This document shows, piece after piece, positions 5,928 through 13,143 of a stretch of DNA of 13,143 bases. The notes beneath the pieces were generated by a model. The model was not told where the DNA came from, ran no database searches, and worked only from the letters and a program-made list of their open reading frames with translations. The position numbers were made by a program, and so were the translations under genes. Within the stretch, counting starts at the first letter, position 1, and each line of letters begins with the position of its first letter. The stretch is taken from contig JAUYFO010000045.1 of the NCBI GenBank assembly GCA_030690925.1, forward strand, positions 1 through 13,143, in the 5' to 3' direction. The stretch comes from Candidatus Moraniibacteriota bacterium. GTDB lineage: Bacteria; Patescibacteriota; Minisyncoccia; Moranbacterales; UBA1568.

Positions 5928-6493
5928 AAGGTATCTTTTTTCAAACAATCAGGAACCAAAGTCAGATCCATCTGAAAATCAATATTTTCCTGGGAAAAGA
6001 GATTGGAAATAGGAATATCAACTGTGGCGATGCAGGCCTCGGCACTCTTCAGTTTCTGATCCAACAGCAGCAGGTCTTCTCGTTTGGCTGCCCGCCCGAA
6101 AACCGACAACGTGTACTCCTTGGTCTGTATGTGATCGATTGTCACGCCCGGAGGCAGGAGGAGGTCCAAAAGCACGAACACCTTGTAGAAATATCGATGG
6201 GAACGGTCAATCTTGCCAATGACTCCCACTAATTCATTGGTCTCCTTGATTTTCTCTTCGTATTCGTTCAGTCGTCGCTCTTCGGCCGGTGAAGAAAGTG
6301 TCCCATTCTCTCCGGTCGCTAGAAGAGCTCGCTGCTGAAAGTCGAGCACCAGGTAGATACTCACCACAATAGCGAGATAAAATACTTCGAGCACAAACAG
6401 TAAAAACAGCTGCCACAAGAGAAAACGGGAGCGGAGATGTTTCTGAATAGCGGCCCTCCTCTCTTCAGGGAGGAGGTTAAGCAAAGTCTTCAT
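5924..6493 (-). CDS. pilN: PilN-like type IV pilus assembly protein
   Basis: PilN is a bitopic membrane protein whose short cytoplasmic tail docks in a groove of PilM. The 189-residue product begins MKTLLNLLPEERR, which contains the LNLLP motif used for PilM binding in characterised homologues. A membrane helix follows (about residues 24-50), then a coiled coil (about 70-92) and a small alpha/beta domain with LLPPGVTIDHIQTKEYTLSVFGRA (113-136), the usual PilN fold core. Length is normal. The gene overlaps the 3' end of pilM by 17 bases and the start of pilO by 4, so the three are translated together. An AGAGG lies about 12 bases before the start and may serve as the ribosome site. Confidence 0.9.
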   Translation of the reverse strand: MKTLLNLLPEERRAAIQKHLRSRFLLWQLFLLFVLEVFYLAIVVSIYLVLDFQQRALLATGENGTLSSPAEERRLNEYEEKIKETNELVGVIGKIDRSHRYFYKVFVLLDLLLPPGVTIDHIQTKEYTLSVFGRAAKREDLLLLDQKLKSAEACIATVDIPISNLFSQENIDFQMDLTLVPDCLKKDTL

Positions 6494-7571
6494 ATTCGTC
6501 TAAACCTCTTAATGCCAATCCAATGGCAGTGGAATATTGTACCGAACGATTGCGATCGATGAGCGGAATCTCTCGACCCAAACCGACATTGACCCAAGGG
6601 TTGCCAAACTCTACCGTGCGACCAAGGCGCTTGGTCATATAGGGTAGCAAACCATTCATGTTGGACCCACCCCCGCAGAGTACGATGGCATCAATAGCGC
6701 TGGAATATCCGAGATTGTTGAGATAAAAATCAATCGATTTCTCAATTTCCACCGCCATGTTCTCAAGCACCGGTTCGGCAGCCTTGAGAATCGGACTCTT
6801 GAGAGCCAGTGACCCCAAGCCATGTTTGATCTTGATAGCTTCCGCTTCATCGAAAGAAATTTTCATCTCCTTGGAGATAGCTTCGGTGATCATTTGGGAA
6901 GACAGCGGCACACTCGAAGTAAAACACGGGGTACTACCAATAGCGATGAGAAAACTAGTACGCCGGTCACCGATATCAACAATGAGGGTGGTATTCTTCT
7001 CATGTTTTTCGGGAAGGAGACTGCGTGCTTGAGCAATCGATTCCGTCTCGAGTCCCACTACTTCCAGCCCAGCACTCTCCAGTACTGTAGCAAACTGATC
7101 CACCACACTGCGCGCCACCGCAACAACTAAGACATTCATCTTTGCTTTCTCTTGGGTCAAGTTAATATCAAGAATTTGCCAATCATAGTAGACCTGATCA
7201 AGCGTGAGCGGGATATTGGCTTCGATTTCCCATTTGATAGCTTCTTTTACCTCTTCTGCCTCCATCTTGGGCAACGTAATAATACGCAGAAAGGCTTTGG
7301 TCTCCGGAAGAGAGCAGATAACCTGACGCGTTCTGATCTTCTTCGGGCCGACTTTTTCCAACAGACTCATAACGGCACTCTTCACGGCTTCAGCATTGAT
7401 AATTTCACCATCAACCACATTACCAAAAGCGAGCGGGACTGATCCGAAACTCTCCACCGAATCATGGGTACCCACCCGATCCAACCACACTGCCTTAATA
7501 GAGAGGTCGCTCAAATCAAGACCGAAAGAGCTCGGGAATAAATCAAAAATTTTTTTCCGCAGGATATTCAT
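6477..7571 (-). CDS. pilM: PilM actin-like ATPase of the type IV pilus
   Basis: PilM is a cytoplasmic FtsA/actin-fold protein that binds nucleotide and PilN and forms the base of the pilus alignment complex. The 364-residue product shows the fold in order: the phosphate-1 region FGLDLSDLSIKAVWL (16-30), the EEVKEAIKWE helix (106-115) of the inserted subdomain, GLETESIAQAR (173-183), phosphate-2 LIVDIGDRRTSFLI (196-209), and the adenosine motif AIVLCGGGSNMNGL (295-308). Length and motif spacing are typical. It leads the pilM-N-O unit, with its own candidate promoter about 25 bases upstream and no strong Shine-Dalgarno. The C-terminal end overlaps pilN. Confidence 0.97.
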   Translation of the reverse strand: MNILRKKIFDLFPSSFGLDLSDLSIKAVWLDRVGTHDSVESFGSVPLAFGNVVDGEIINAEAVKSAVMSLLEKVGPKKIRTRQVICSLPETKAFLRIITLPKMEAEEVKEAIKWEIEANIPLTLDQVYYDWQILDINLTQEKAKMNVLVVAVARSVVDQFATVLESAGLEVVGLETESIAQARSLLPEKHEKNTTLIVDIGDRRTSFLIAIGSTPCFTSSVPLSSQMITEAISKEMKISFDEAEAIKIKHGLGSLALKSPILKAAEPVLENMAVEIEKSIDFYLNNLGYSSAIDAIVLCGGGSNMNGLLPYMTKRLGRTVEFGNPWVNVGLGREIPLIDRNRSVQYSTAIGLALRGLDEYEDFA

Positions 7572-7594
7572 CTTTTTTGTTTTTCTGCTTTTGT

Positions 7595-7605
7595 ATCATA
7601 CCACA
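7595..7605 (-). promoter_or_regulatory. candidate extended -10 promoter for pilM-N-O
   Basis: TGTGG TATGAT reads on the minus strand, with -10 hexamer TATGAT at 7600-7595 preceded by the extended TGn element. No good -35 lies 16-18 bases upstream. Transcription would start near 7588, about 17 bases before the pilM ATG. It sits in the 74-base gap after the PilX-like gene, the longest gap but one inside the pilus region, and resembles the pilC promoter box. Confidence 0.52.
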
Positions 7606-7645
7606 ATTTTACTACTCCCATCGACCATGCCATCTGTCTGCATAA

Positions 7646-9061
7646 CTATTCTTTCCACAAATCCATCTCATACTGAGTGCCAGTCGGAAAATACGGTGGC
7701 GGACAGTAGAGCAAATTGTTATCGTAATAAAGATTACGATTACGGTATCCAGAAACATGGTTTCCGAGCATATCAATCCACGAAAAACCATAGCGCTGGT
7801 TACTGGCAATAGCCCCATAGACTGTGATGGTGTCACGGATGGCATAAGGTCCGGTATAATTGGCCCGGCCCACCCGGCCCAACTGAGCAATCAGTGAAGC
7901 ATCAATACGCAAAACATCGTTACTCTGACGGTAGACCTCGACATGCTGCTGACCAATGAGACCAATCATATCGCTACAATCATAGTTGGTATAACGGATA
8001 TCTTTTCCGAGATACATGGTTTTCCTGGCAGCGGAAATGAGATTGGCCGCTACTATGGTCACTCGACGCCCATTGACCGTCCCCTCAACCCAAACATTGT
8101 TCTCGACATAGATAATACCATCATTGGGAATCGGATACGTTACCCAGCTACCACTATAGTTGATGATTTCATTGGTTGAGGCATTGAAACTCTGAACCGT
8201 TCGGATGTCGAAGGTGTCGTTGGTCTTGAGAATAATATGACGTCCCTGCCCAGTATTACTAAAGTACAAACTCCCACCAGCACCTGCTTGTGCCTGACCC
8301 TTCATATAAGAGAGATCCCCCAGAACACCATTAAAGTCAGTCTCTACTGCCGGAAATGAGCGTCCACCCATAAAAACATCCGGTCGATCCGGTACAGCGG
8401 CCGGAGGCAGCGGGTCCGTCGTGCCACTATGGGTGTGTACTCCAAACTCATTATTCCCAGTATGATCAGGGTCGTTATAGTCTGAGAGTGCGCTGGTGAC
8501 GATATTGTGGGCAATACCATCAAACCGAATGCCCCCGTTGGAATGAATCTTGCCGTAAACTTCTGTACCGGTACCAAAACGGATGTTGTCATTGGACAAA
8601 ACGGCATATTCACTCCAGGAGGGGCGTCTAAAACGCACCGTGATAATGCGAATATCAGCCGGATACCGGTAGGTCCAACCGGACGCCACGACAGTCACGG
8701 TTGTCGAGCCAGTCTCTGGTGGCGTGACAATAAGCCGATACATACCAATAGGGCTCCCTCCCGGATCGGTGTACTCCACATCATACGGCGTCCCTACCCC
8801 GTAGGGACTACTGCCCCAAAAAGTTGCCACCTGTGATGCCGTCCGTCCCTCTGTTTGGTGGGCCAAGTACCAACGATAAAAATGGATGCCTGATTCCGCA
8901 ATCTGAAAGGCCTGCTCTCGAGCATGGATTTGCAACGAATACTTCGTTTGTGACGCTACAAAACCAATAATCGAGGTCATAACGATCGACACCATAAACA
9001 TAATGACCATGCCGTAAACCAAGGCCGAACCACGTAACATTGAGGACTCTTGTTTATTCAT
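7646..9061 (-). CDS. PilX/DUF4900-like pilus-associated protein
   Basis: The 471-residue product has a polar N-terminus ending RGSALVYG, a hydrophobic helix (about residues 12-35) and the AFQIAESGIHFYR motif (51-63) seen in PilX-like minor pilins, which lack the usual E5 processing site. The C-terminal part is a long beta-rich region with the DUF4900 style: VYGKIHSNGGIRFDG (168-182), later IIYVENNVWVEGTVNGRRVTIVAA, and a final glycine/tyrosine-rich end. Such proteins probably form part of the pilus tip or priming complex. I use the ATG at 9061, which overlaps the upstream minor pilin by 8 bases, rather than a TTG 24 bases earlier. The exact substrate or ligand is unknown. Confidence 0.83.
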   Translation of the reverse strand: MNKQESSMLRGSALVYGMVIMFMVSIVMTSIIGFVASQTKYSLQIHAREQAFQIAESGIHFYRWYLAHQTEGRTASQVATFWGSSPYGVGTPYDVEYTDPGGSPIGMYRLIVTPPETGSTTVTVVASGWTYRYPADIRIITVRFRRPSWSEYAVLSNDNIRFGTGTEVYGKIHSNGGIRFDGIAHNIVTSALSDYNDPDHTGNNEFGVHTHSGTTDPLPPAAVPDRPDVFMGGRSFPAVETDFNGVLGDLSYMKGQAQAGAGGSLYFSNTGQGRHIILKTNDTFDIRTVQSFNASTNEIINYSGSWVTYPIPNDGIIYVENNVWVEGTVNGRRVTIVAANLISAARKTMYLGKDIRYTNYDCSDMIGLIGQQHVEVYRQSNDVLRIDASLIAQLGRVGRANYTGPYAIRDTITVYGAIASNQRYGFSWIDMLGNHVSGYRNRNLYYDNNLLYCPPPYFPTGTQYEMDLWKE

Positions 9062-9686
9062 AGTCGTGGAGATTACGCAGATCAACGAAAGACTCGATAT
9101 TCACGTTGTTTGGGGCATGTACTGGGTCGATGTTAATAAGCAAATGTACCCGAATCATTTCGATATTACCGACATTAGCCGGCGTGGTAAGAGGGTTATT
9201 GGTCGTGTCACTCGGATAGTTAGCATTGTAGTAAAGGAACAAAGGATTATCACTCTCGTTGACTACGAAGTTGGTCACTACCGATACCGCAGCATCACCG
9301 TTCGGATACGTGACCGGATTAGTAGCGAGCGGATCACTTACCCCCATCATCAACTGATCAGTATCCAAGTCAAGGTAGTAGTGTACTTTTTCCACCGCAG
9401 CATCATCATCAACATCACCATAAAAAACGACATCAAAGTCACCAGCTGATCGGAGGGGGTAACTGCCATCATCGGCCTGCTGCACGCCACGTAGTTGAAT
9501 GATGAGCTTGTTCGTTGCCCGCGAAGCAGCCGCTGAAGCCAACCCCTCCTCCAAGATAAACTTGTTGGTATCCCAGGTCTTGAGGAACAAATAGGTCATG
9601 CCTTCCATAACAATAAGAGTGATAGCAATCGCCACCAGCATCTCCATCAACGTCATGGCCTTCAGTTTTTTGGAAAAAAAGTGCAT
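9054..9686 (-). CDS. minor pilin with type IV prepilin signal (PilW/PulJ-like)
   Basis: The 210-residue product begins with a basic leader (MHFFSKKLKA) and a class III signal, KA|MTLMEMLVAIAITL. Cleavage after A10 would leave methionine at +1, threonine at +2 and the key glutamate at +5 (E15). Both A at -1 and M at +1 depart from the usual G|F, but both are tolerated in known prepilins. The hydrophobic helix runs to about residue 34. The rest is a soluble alpha/beta domain with aspartate-rich strands (DVVFYGDVDDDAA) and VEKVHYYLDLDTDQL, as in PilW/PulJ-type minor pilins. It lies 6 bases after the large prepilin and overlaps the PilX-like gene, so it belongs to a minor-pilin set that probably forms a priming complex. 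Confidence 0.87.
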   Translation of the reverse strand: MHFFSKKLKAMTLMEMLVAIAITLIVMEGMTYLFLKTWDTNKFILEEGLASAAASRATNKLIIQLRGVQQADDGSYPLRSAGDFDVVFYGDVDDDAAVEKVHYYLDLDTDQLMMGVSDPLATNPVTYPNGDAAVSVVTNFVVNESDNPLFLYYNANYPSDTTNNPLTTPANVGNIEMIRVHLLINIDPVHAPNNVNIESFVDLRNLHDYE

Positions 9687-9692
9687 AGATTT

Positions 9693-11063
9693 CTAGTTCG
9701 GTACCATACCAATGGTTTCCTGTACCAACACACCATTGATGGTAACGGTGCTGGAAGCGTTCGTATATCCACTAAGCATCACGGCGACATCATACGTACC
9801 AGCGACCAAACCGGGAAGCGCTGTCGGAAAATAGGCGTAGCCATACTGATCTGTCGTGACGGTAGCGTCATAGAGCAACGTAGCATTGGTGAGCTGCACA
9901 CTGGCCCCTGCGAGCGGACTATTGTCAGACTGCTTTTCTACCAGGACTTTCACCGAGCCAATATTCTTATCAAGGAGCACTGCTGTAACATCGGCGGCCA
10001 CACCGGCTAAAGCCGTAAAGCCATTGACCGTCGTGTCCTCAGGAGTCAGTTTATAGAACTCATAATTAACATTATTAATCGTAATCGTATACTGTCCTGG
10101 ACTTTCATCGGCATAACTTGCGGTGCCAGAACCATTGGTCGTCCCCGTCTGAGAAAACCCGTAGACGTTGGCTGAGCTGGTATAATTTCGACCCAACACC
10201 CGTCCGCCAGCTACTGTGTAGCCAATACTAGAAACAGCAGTCCCAAAAGGATCCTCCGTGGTCAGCATAATATCGGAACTTTGGTCCATCACAATCGTCT
10301 TCTGGTTCAGTAGATCAGCGACTACCGACGCATGGATGTCCGTAGGGTCATAGGCTGTGGTGGGATACGGTGGATAGGTAGTCGCCCCATAATACCCAGA
10401 CTTCGAAACTGAAATAGTGTAGTTCTGAGATCCGGCTGGGGCTCCTGGCAGGGTCAAGTTACCCGTGACATCGGTCGCACCAGTTGTATTGATACCAGAA
10501 GCACTATTGACAATATGAACACTGACCCCAGAAACCCCGACACCGGCACCATTGAGCACATTGATTGACAGCACACCGCCCCCGCTCGAAGCCTCAACGC
10601 CATTGGGTGAAAAATTCCCAAAAATCACTACAGACTGATCAGTCCCGAGGCCACCCCAAGCCACCGTAATCCGCACTCGTTTGTAATCCGTAGGAATGGT
10701 ATCGGGCGGGCTACTTGATACTTTTCGATCAAAACTATCATCTACATACTGTACGAAAGTATGTACCGTATAGCGCACCGTATTGACGCTGATCGCCTCA
10801 TCTTCGAGTAAGTCACCGGCAGGTATGCCACTGGTCGTCCCAATGGCGTCATAGTCAATACTGCGGATAATTTCCATCTTCTGATTGGCGAGTGCGGTCG
10901 CCCCAAGACGATTCTTGGATTCGATAATCATCCGCGTCCCGACAGAGTAAGTCTGAAAAAAAACAACGCTGATTAAAGCAAAAATAAACAGAAAGACTAG
11001 CGACTCTATCAGGGTAAAGCCCTTCTGTTTAGCAGAAAGCATCGTAAGCAAAGAGTGCGACAT
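9693..11063 (-). CDS. large modular minor pilin with three beta-rich modules
   Basis: A canonical prepilin signal, KQKG|FTLIESLVFLFIF, puts glutamate at +5 (E20 from the first ATG). If the second ATG is used, the leader is a typical 8 residues. The helix and ALANQKMEIIRSIDYDAIG (58-76) match the N-terminal part of PilV-like minor pilins. After a glycine hinge (residues 159-163), the 456-residue protein continues with three modules of carboxypeptidase-regulatory/Cna-B style: about 164-262 (VLSINVLNGAGVGVSGVSVHI), 263-367 and 368-456 (KVLVEKQSDNSPLAGASVQL). Each has small-residue loops and a GxY turn such as KSGYYG and LSGYTNA. Most minor pilins have 150-250 residues, so this one projects extra domains from the fibre, probably at its tip. 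An adhesin role is an inference. Confidence 0.87.
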   Translation of the reverse strand: MSHSLLTMLSAKQKGFTLIESLVFLFIFALISVVFFQTYSVGTRMIIESKNRLGATALANQKMEIIRSIDYDAIGTTSGIPAGDLLEDEAISVNTVRYTVHTFVQYVDDSFDRKVSSSPPDTIPTDYKRVRITVAWGGLGTDQSVVIFGNFSPNGVEASSGGGVLSINVLNGAGVGVSGVSVHIVNSASGINTTGATDVTGNLTLPGAPAGSQNYTISVSKSGYYGATTYPPYPTTAYDPTDIHASVVADLLNQKTIVMDQSSDIMLTTEDPFGTAVSSIGYTVAGGRVLGRNYTSSANVYGFSQTGTTNGSGTASYADESPGQYTITINNVNYEFYKLTPEDTTVNGFTALAGVAADVTAVLLDKNIGSVKVLVEKQSDNSPLAGASVQLTNATLLYDATVTTDQYGYAYFPTALPGLVAGTYDVAVMLSGYTNASSTVTINGVLVQETIGMVPN

Positions 11064-11099
11064 TGTTTATTTTTCTTTATGATAACGCTCGGAAGATGC

Positions 11100-12320
11100 C
11101 TATTTGATACTGCCGAGGACACTGTACATCGGTTGCAACATCGCCACTGCAAAGAATCCCACACCACCACCGATGAATAGCATGAGTATCGGTTCGATAA
11201 TCGAGGACATGTTCTTGGTAATCTGCGACACTTCCTCCTCGTAGAACTCCGCCAAGCGCTGCAAAACGGCTTCGGTCTTACCCGTTTCCTCCCCTACCTC
11301 GAGAATCTGTGGCACCAGGAGAGGGAAAATGACGGGATACTTACCAATAATCTTGGAGAGCTCTTCCCCTTTCTGCACTCCGGCAATAGCCTCCGCAAAA
11401 GCATCTTTATAATAGGGGTTGGCCAGCGTCTTGGAGACAATGGTCAGTGCGTTAACCACCGAAATACCGCTTTTGAGTAACGAGCTATAAATACGTGAAA
11501 AGCGAGCGCAATTGACTTTGATGACGATATTACCAATTATCGGCAGGCGCACAAACACAAAACCGAAAAAACGCTTACCAGGAACTGTTCCTGCAAAAAT
11601 CTTCGTCCCGACCACCAATATCACACTGAGCCCTATGGTGATAAAGGAATGATTGATCATGAAATCACTGATAGCCATAATCACCTGGGTCGTAGCTGGT
11701 AATTCGACATTGAGATCCTTGAAAACTCCTGTGATCTTCGGGAGGATATAGACCAACATCAGGATTGCGATACCGATCATGGCCACCACGATAACCGCTG
11801 GATAGATGAGAGCCCCCCGCACCTTGGAAAGCAGGTCATTTTCCTTTTCCAATTGGAGGGCCAGAATTTCCAGCACTTCTTCCAGGTTTCCGCTCACCTC
11901 ACCAACGTAAAGCATGTTGACAAACAACTCATTGAAAACCGTTGGGTAGCGCCCGAAACCCTCGGAAAGAGTCTTGCCCGACTGGAGATCATCATTGACG
12001 CTGTCAAGGATTTCTTTGAACACCTTATTCTTTGTCTGTAAGCTCAAATTGTGCACCGCACGTGAAACCGTCAGCCCCGAAGAAACCATCACTGCCAGGT
12101 TACGGGTGAAGGTCATCTTCTCTTTCAGGGGTACTCTACGAAAACGATCAAAAAACTTGATCTGGATCCCAGAAGCAATGACTTCTTCACGAGAAGATGT
12201 GAGCAATAGCCCGGAAGCCCGAAGGTCGGCGGCCAGAGATTTCTCATCCTGCGCCTCCATTTCTCCGCCCGAAGTTTCTCCCGTGAGAGAATTTTTGGCA
12301 GTATAAAAAAATTTCGACAT
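11100..12320 (-). CDS. pilC: PilC inner-membrane platform protein
   Basis: PilC (GspF family) is the polytopic membrane platform on which the extension and retraction motors turn during pilus assembly. The 406-residue product has the standard two T2SSF repeats, about residues 68-191 (FTRNLAVMVSSGLTVSRAV) and 272-394 (FSRIYSSLLKSGISVVNAL). Membrane segments lie near 171-193, 223-245 and 373-396. GEVSGNLEEVL (140-150) and GEETGKTEAVL (343-353) are the paired signature motifs. An N-terminal segment (MSKFFYTAKNSLTGETSGGEMEA) matches the usual start. The gene is first of the pilus set here, with an extended -10 promoter about 50 bases upstream and a GGAT just before the ATG. No motor ATPase gene follows or precedes it in the window. 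Confidence 0.97.
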   Translation of the reverse strand: MSKFFYTAKNSLTGETSGGEMEAQDEKSLAADLRASGLLLTSSREEVIASGIQIKFFDRFRRVPLKEKMTFTRNLAVMVSSGLTVSRAVHNLSLQTKNKVFKEILDSVNDDLQSGKTLSEGFGRYPTVFNELFVNMLYVGEVSGNLEEVLEILALQLEKENDLLSKVRGALIYPAVIVVAMIGIAILMLVYILPKITGVFKDLNVELPATTQVIMAISDFMINHSFITIGLSVILVVGTKIFAGTVPGKRFFGFVFVRLPIIGNIVIKVNCARFSRIYSSLLKSGISVVNALTIVSKTLANPYYKDAFAEAIAGVQKGEELSKIIGKYPVIFPLLVPQILEVGEETGKTEAVLQRLAEFYEEEVSQITKNMSSIIEPILMLFIGGGVGFFAVAMLQPMYSVLGSIK

Positions 12321-12374
12321 ACGATCCAGTTTTGATGTCTGTTTTTGCGTTTTCTTCTCTCGGTCTTTGCCTAC

Positions 12375-12383
12375 AGTATACCA
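12375..12383 (-). promoter_or_regulatory. candidate extended -10 promoter for pilC
   Basis: TGGTATACT reads on the minus strand: the hexamer TATACT at 12380-12375 with a TG dinucleotide one base upstream. The expected -35 position falls inside the 12393-12434 palindrome and has no good hexamer. The start near 12368 would give a leader of about 48 nt before pilC. The box resembles TGGTATGAT before pilM. Confidence 0.58.
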
Positions 12384-12392
12384 TACTTTTCA

Positions 12393-12434
12393 AGACATTA
12401 TTCTCAATCTGCGGTGAGATTGAGAATAATGTCT
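12393..12434. repeat. perfect 18-bp inverted repeat with 6-base loop
   Basis: AGACATTATTCTCAATCT (12393-12410) and its exact reverse complement (12417-12434) flank the loop GCGGTG. The last arm base is the first base of the stop codon of the nucleotidyltransferase-like gene. Neither side has a T-tract, so a standard intrinsic terminator is not supported on either strand. The repeat lies immediately upstream of the extended -10 box of pilC, over the expected -35 site. It could act as an operator for a dimeric regulator, as a factor-dependent end of the upstream transcript or as an RNA-processing stem. Confidence 0.9.
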
Positions 12435-13143
12435 CATACACTAAGACGCTCCTTGAATTTCTGAAAGACGCGTGGCCCGCGCGGGCTGGGGAGAAACACC
12501 AGTGTCTGATCGCTTACTTCGATCAAGCTCCCTTCCAGATGGGTCTTGGGGTTACGGGCAATCATTTTTTTCTGCCAGGTTGAAAGCCAAACTTCGAGAG
12601 GAAACAAGTCAAACACCTGCTCCAAAAACGTGCGCACCCGTATTCCAAACACACTCTCTTTGACGAGCCAGAGATGGGGCAAGACGGTCAATGAAAAATT
12701 CGGTTTGTAGCCACGAATCCAGCGATTCTTAAGCTCAAAAATCTGAAACAGGGGGAAAGATAGGAGTGGGATAAGAAAACGATATTCGTGAGCAGAAAAA
12801 AGATCCTTGGTGGCGATTTCCAGATGGTCATCGGTCACGAAATAGTTAAGGCAGGCTCGATTACTGATCCTCTTACCATGGCGGCGCTTGCCAATACTAT
12901 GAAGGAACAGGGTCAGCAGCGTCCGTCCGATCCAGATCTTGCCACTTTGAAGCACGATAAACATATCCCAATCACTCCCCCGGGCACCGTGCTTCATAGA
13001 CAAGCTACCCGTCGCCCCGACCATGCGCAAATACGGTAGGCAAGAAAGAACTTTCGCCAAACGGTGCATGTTCTTAAGTTTGGCCACAGACAACTTCTCC
13101 CGCTTAGTACGCTCTGTCACCAAAGACTTCCGTCCCTGGAGAA
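12434..13143 (-). CDS. nucleotidyltransferase-fold protein, N-terminus beyond window
   Basis: The frame is open to the window edge. Only TTG (13123) and GTG (13120) lie near the edge, so the real start is probably outside. The visible part has a basic helical stretch (KREKLSVAKLKNMHRLAKVL) and then the polymerase-beta-like signature VGATGSLSMKHGARGSDWDMFIV: a GS pair, ten residues, and the metal-binding DxD. LNYFVTDDHLEI follows, then a helical region with no motif I recognise. Similar proteins with this GS-x10-DxD pattern occur in Patescibacteria genomes, but their substrate is not known to me. It may add nucleotides to a small molecule, RNA or protein; a toxin-antitoxin (MNT-like) role is not supported because there is no HEPN partner here. 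It ends at the palindrome ahead of pilC. Confidence 0.75.
   Translation of the reverse strand, partial: LQGRKSLVTERTKREKLSVAKLKNMHRLAKVLSCLPYLRMVGATGSLSMKHGARGSDWDMFIVLQSGKIWIGRTLLTLFLHSIGKRRHGKRISNRACLNYFVTDDHLEIATKDLFSAHEYRFLIPLLSFPLFQIFELKNRWIRGYKPNFSLTVLPHLWLVKESVFGIRVRTFLEQVFDLFPLEVWLSTWQKKMIARNPKTHLEGSLIEVSDQTLVFLPSPRGPRVFQKFKERLSV

Noticed and set aside
12393..12434. Intrinsic terminator reading of the 18-bp palindrome
   Set aside because: Neither strand has a U-tract after the stem: the minus strand continues TTGAAAAGTATGG and the plus strand CATACACTAAG.
12434..13143. MNT/HEPN toxin-antitoxin pair
   Set aside because: No HEPN-type partner gene adjoins the nucleotidyltransferase within the window; the next gene is pilC.
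1..13143. CRISPR arrays, tRNA or rRNA genes and insertion sequences
   Set aside because: I read the gaps on both strands and found no spaced repeats, cloverleaf-like segments, rRNA motifs or transposase genes.
1..13143. Alternative genetic code with TGA as glycine
   Set aside because: TGA ends rlmN and pilN exactly at overlaps with the next start codon, so it acts as a normal stop here.

Overview
All but one of the genes in this window lie on the minus strand, so the biology reads from the right end to the left. The layout suggests a Patescibacteria/CPR-like bacterium. It has a type IV pilus assembly locus of the monoderm kind (PilC, minor pilins, a PilX/DUF4900-like protein, PilM, PilN, PilO) with no PilP or PilQ in view, very tight gene packing, few clear Shine-Dalgarno sites, and truncated or divergent housekeeping proteins. 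TGA is used as an ordinary stop, so the Gracilibacteria code does not apply. The lineage is inferred from gene style and was not tested by phylogeny.

Right end (13143 to 12434): the 3' part of a nucleotidyltransferase-fold protein. A perfect 18-bp inverted repeat touches its stop codon and sits where the -35 element of the pilC promoter should be. Pilus region (12320 to 4813): pilC, a large prepilin with three beta-rich modules, a second prepilin, a PilX/DUF4900-like protein, then, after a second promoter, pilM, pilN, pilO and an unrecognised one-TM protein in the place where pilP sits in Gram-negative clusters. Stop and start codons overlap or nearly touch through most of this run. Together these genes give the inner-membrane platform (PilC), the PilM-PilN-PilO alignment complex, and pilin-like subunits that probably prime or cap the fibre. 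The motor ATPases, prepilin peptidase and major pilin are not in the window.

RNA-modification region (4766 to 2488): rlmN and a MiaB-family gene overlap by ATGA, behind a TTGACG-17-TACAGT promoter that leaves almost no 5' leader. The MiaB protein ends before the usual TRAM domain. Between miaB and xthA lies a gap with a perfect consensus promoter (TTGACA-17-TATAAT), several strong hairpins and a possible terminator. It looks like an independent ~170-nt transcript of unknown function, with two small overlapping ORFs.

Left end (2207 to 120): xthA (exonuclease III) and rarA, a DNA repair and replication-stress pair. rarA overlaps the tail of a possible plus-strand gene cut by the window edge. 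I saw no tRNA, rRNA, CRISPR array or insertion sequence. The best candidates for something undescribed are the 2260-2464 transcription unit, the palindrome at 12393-12434, and the unassigned pilus-locus proteins.
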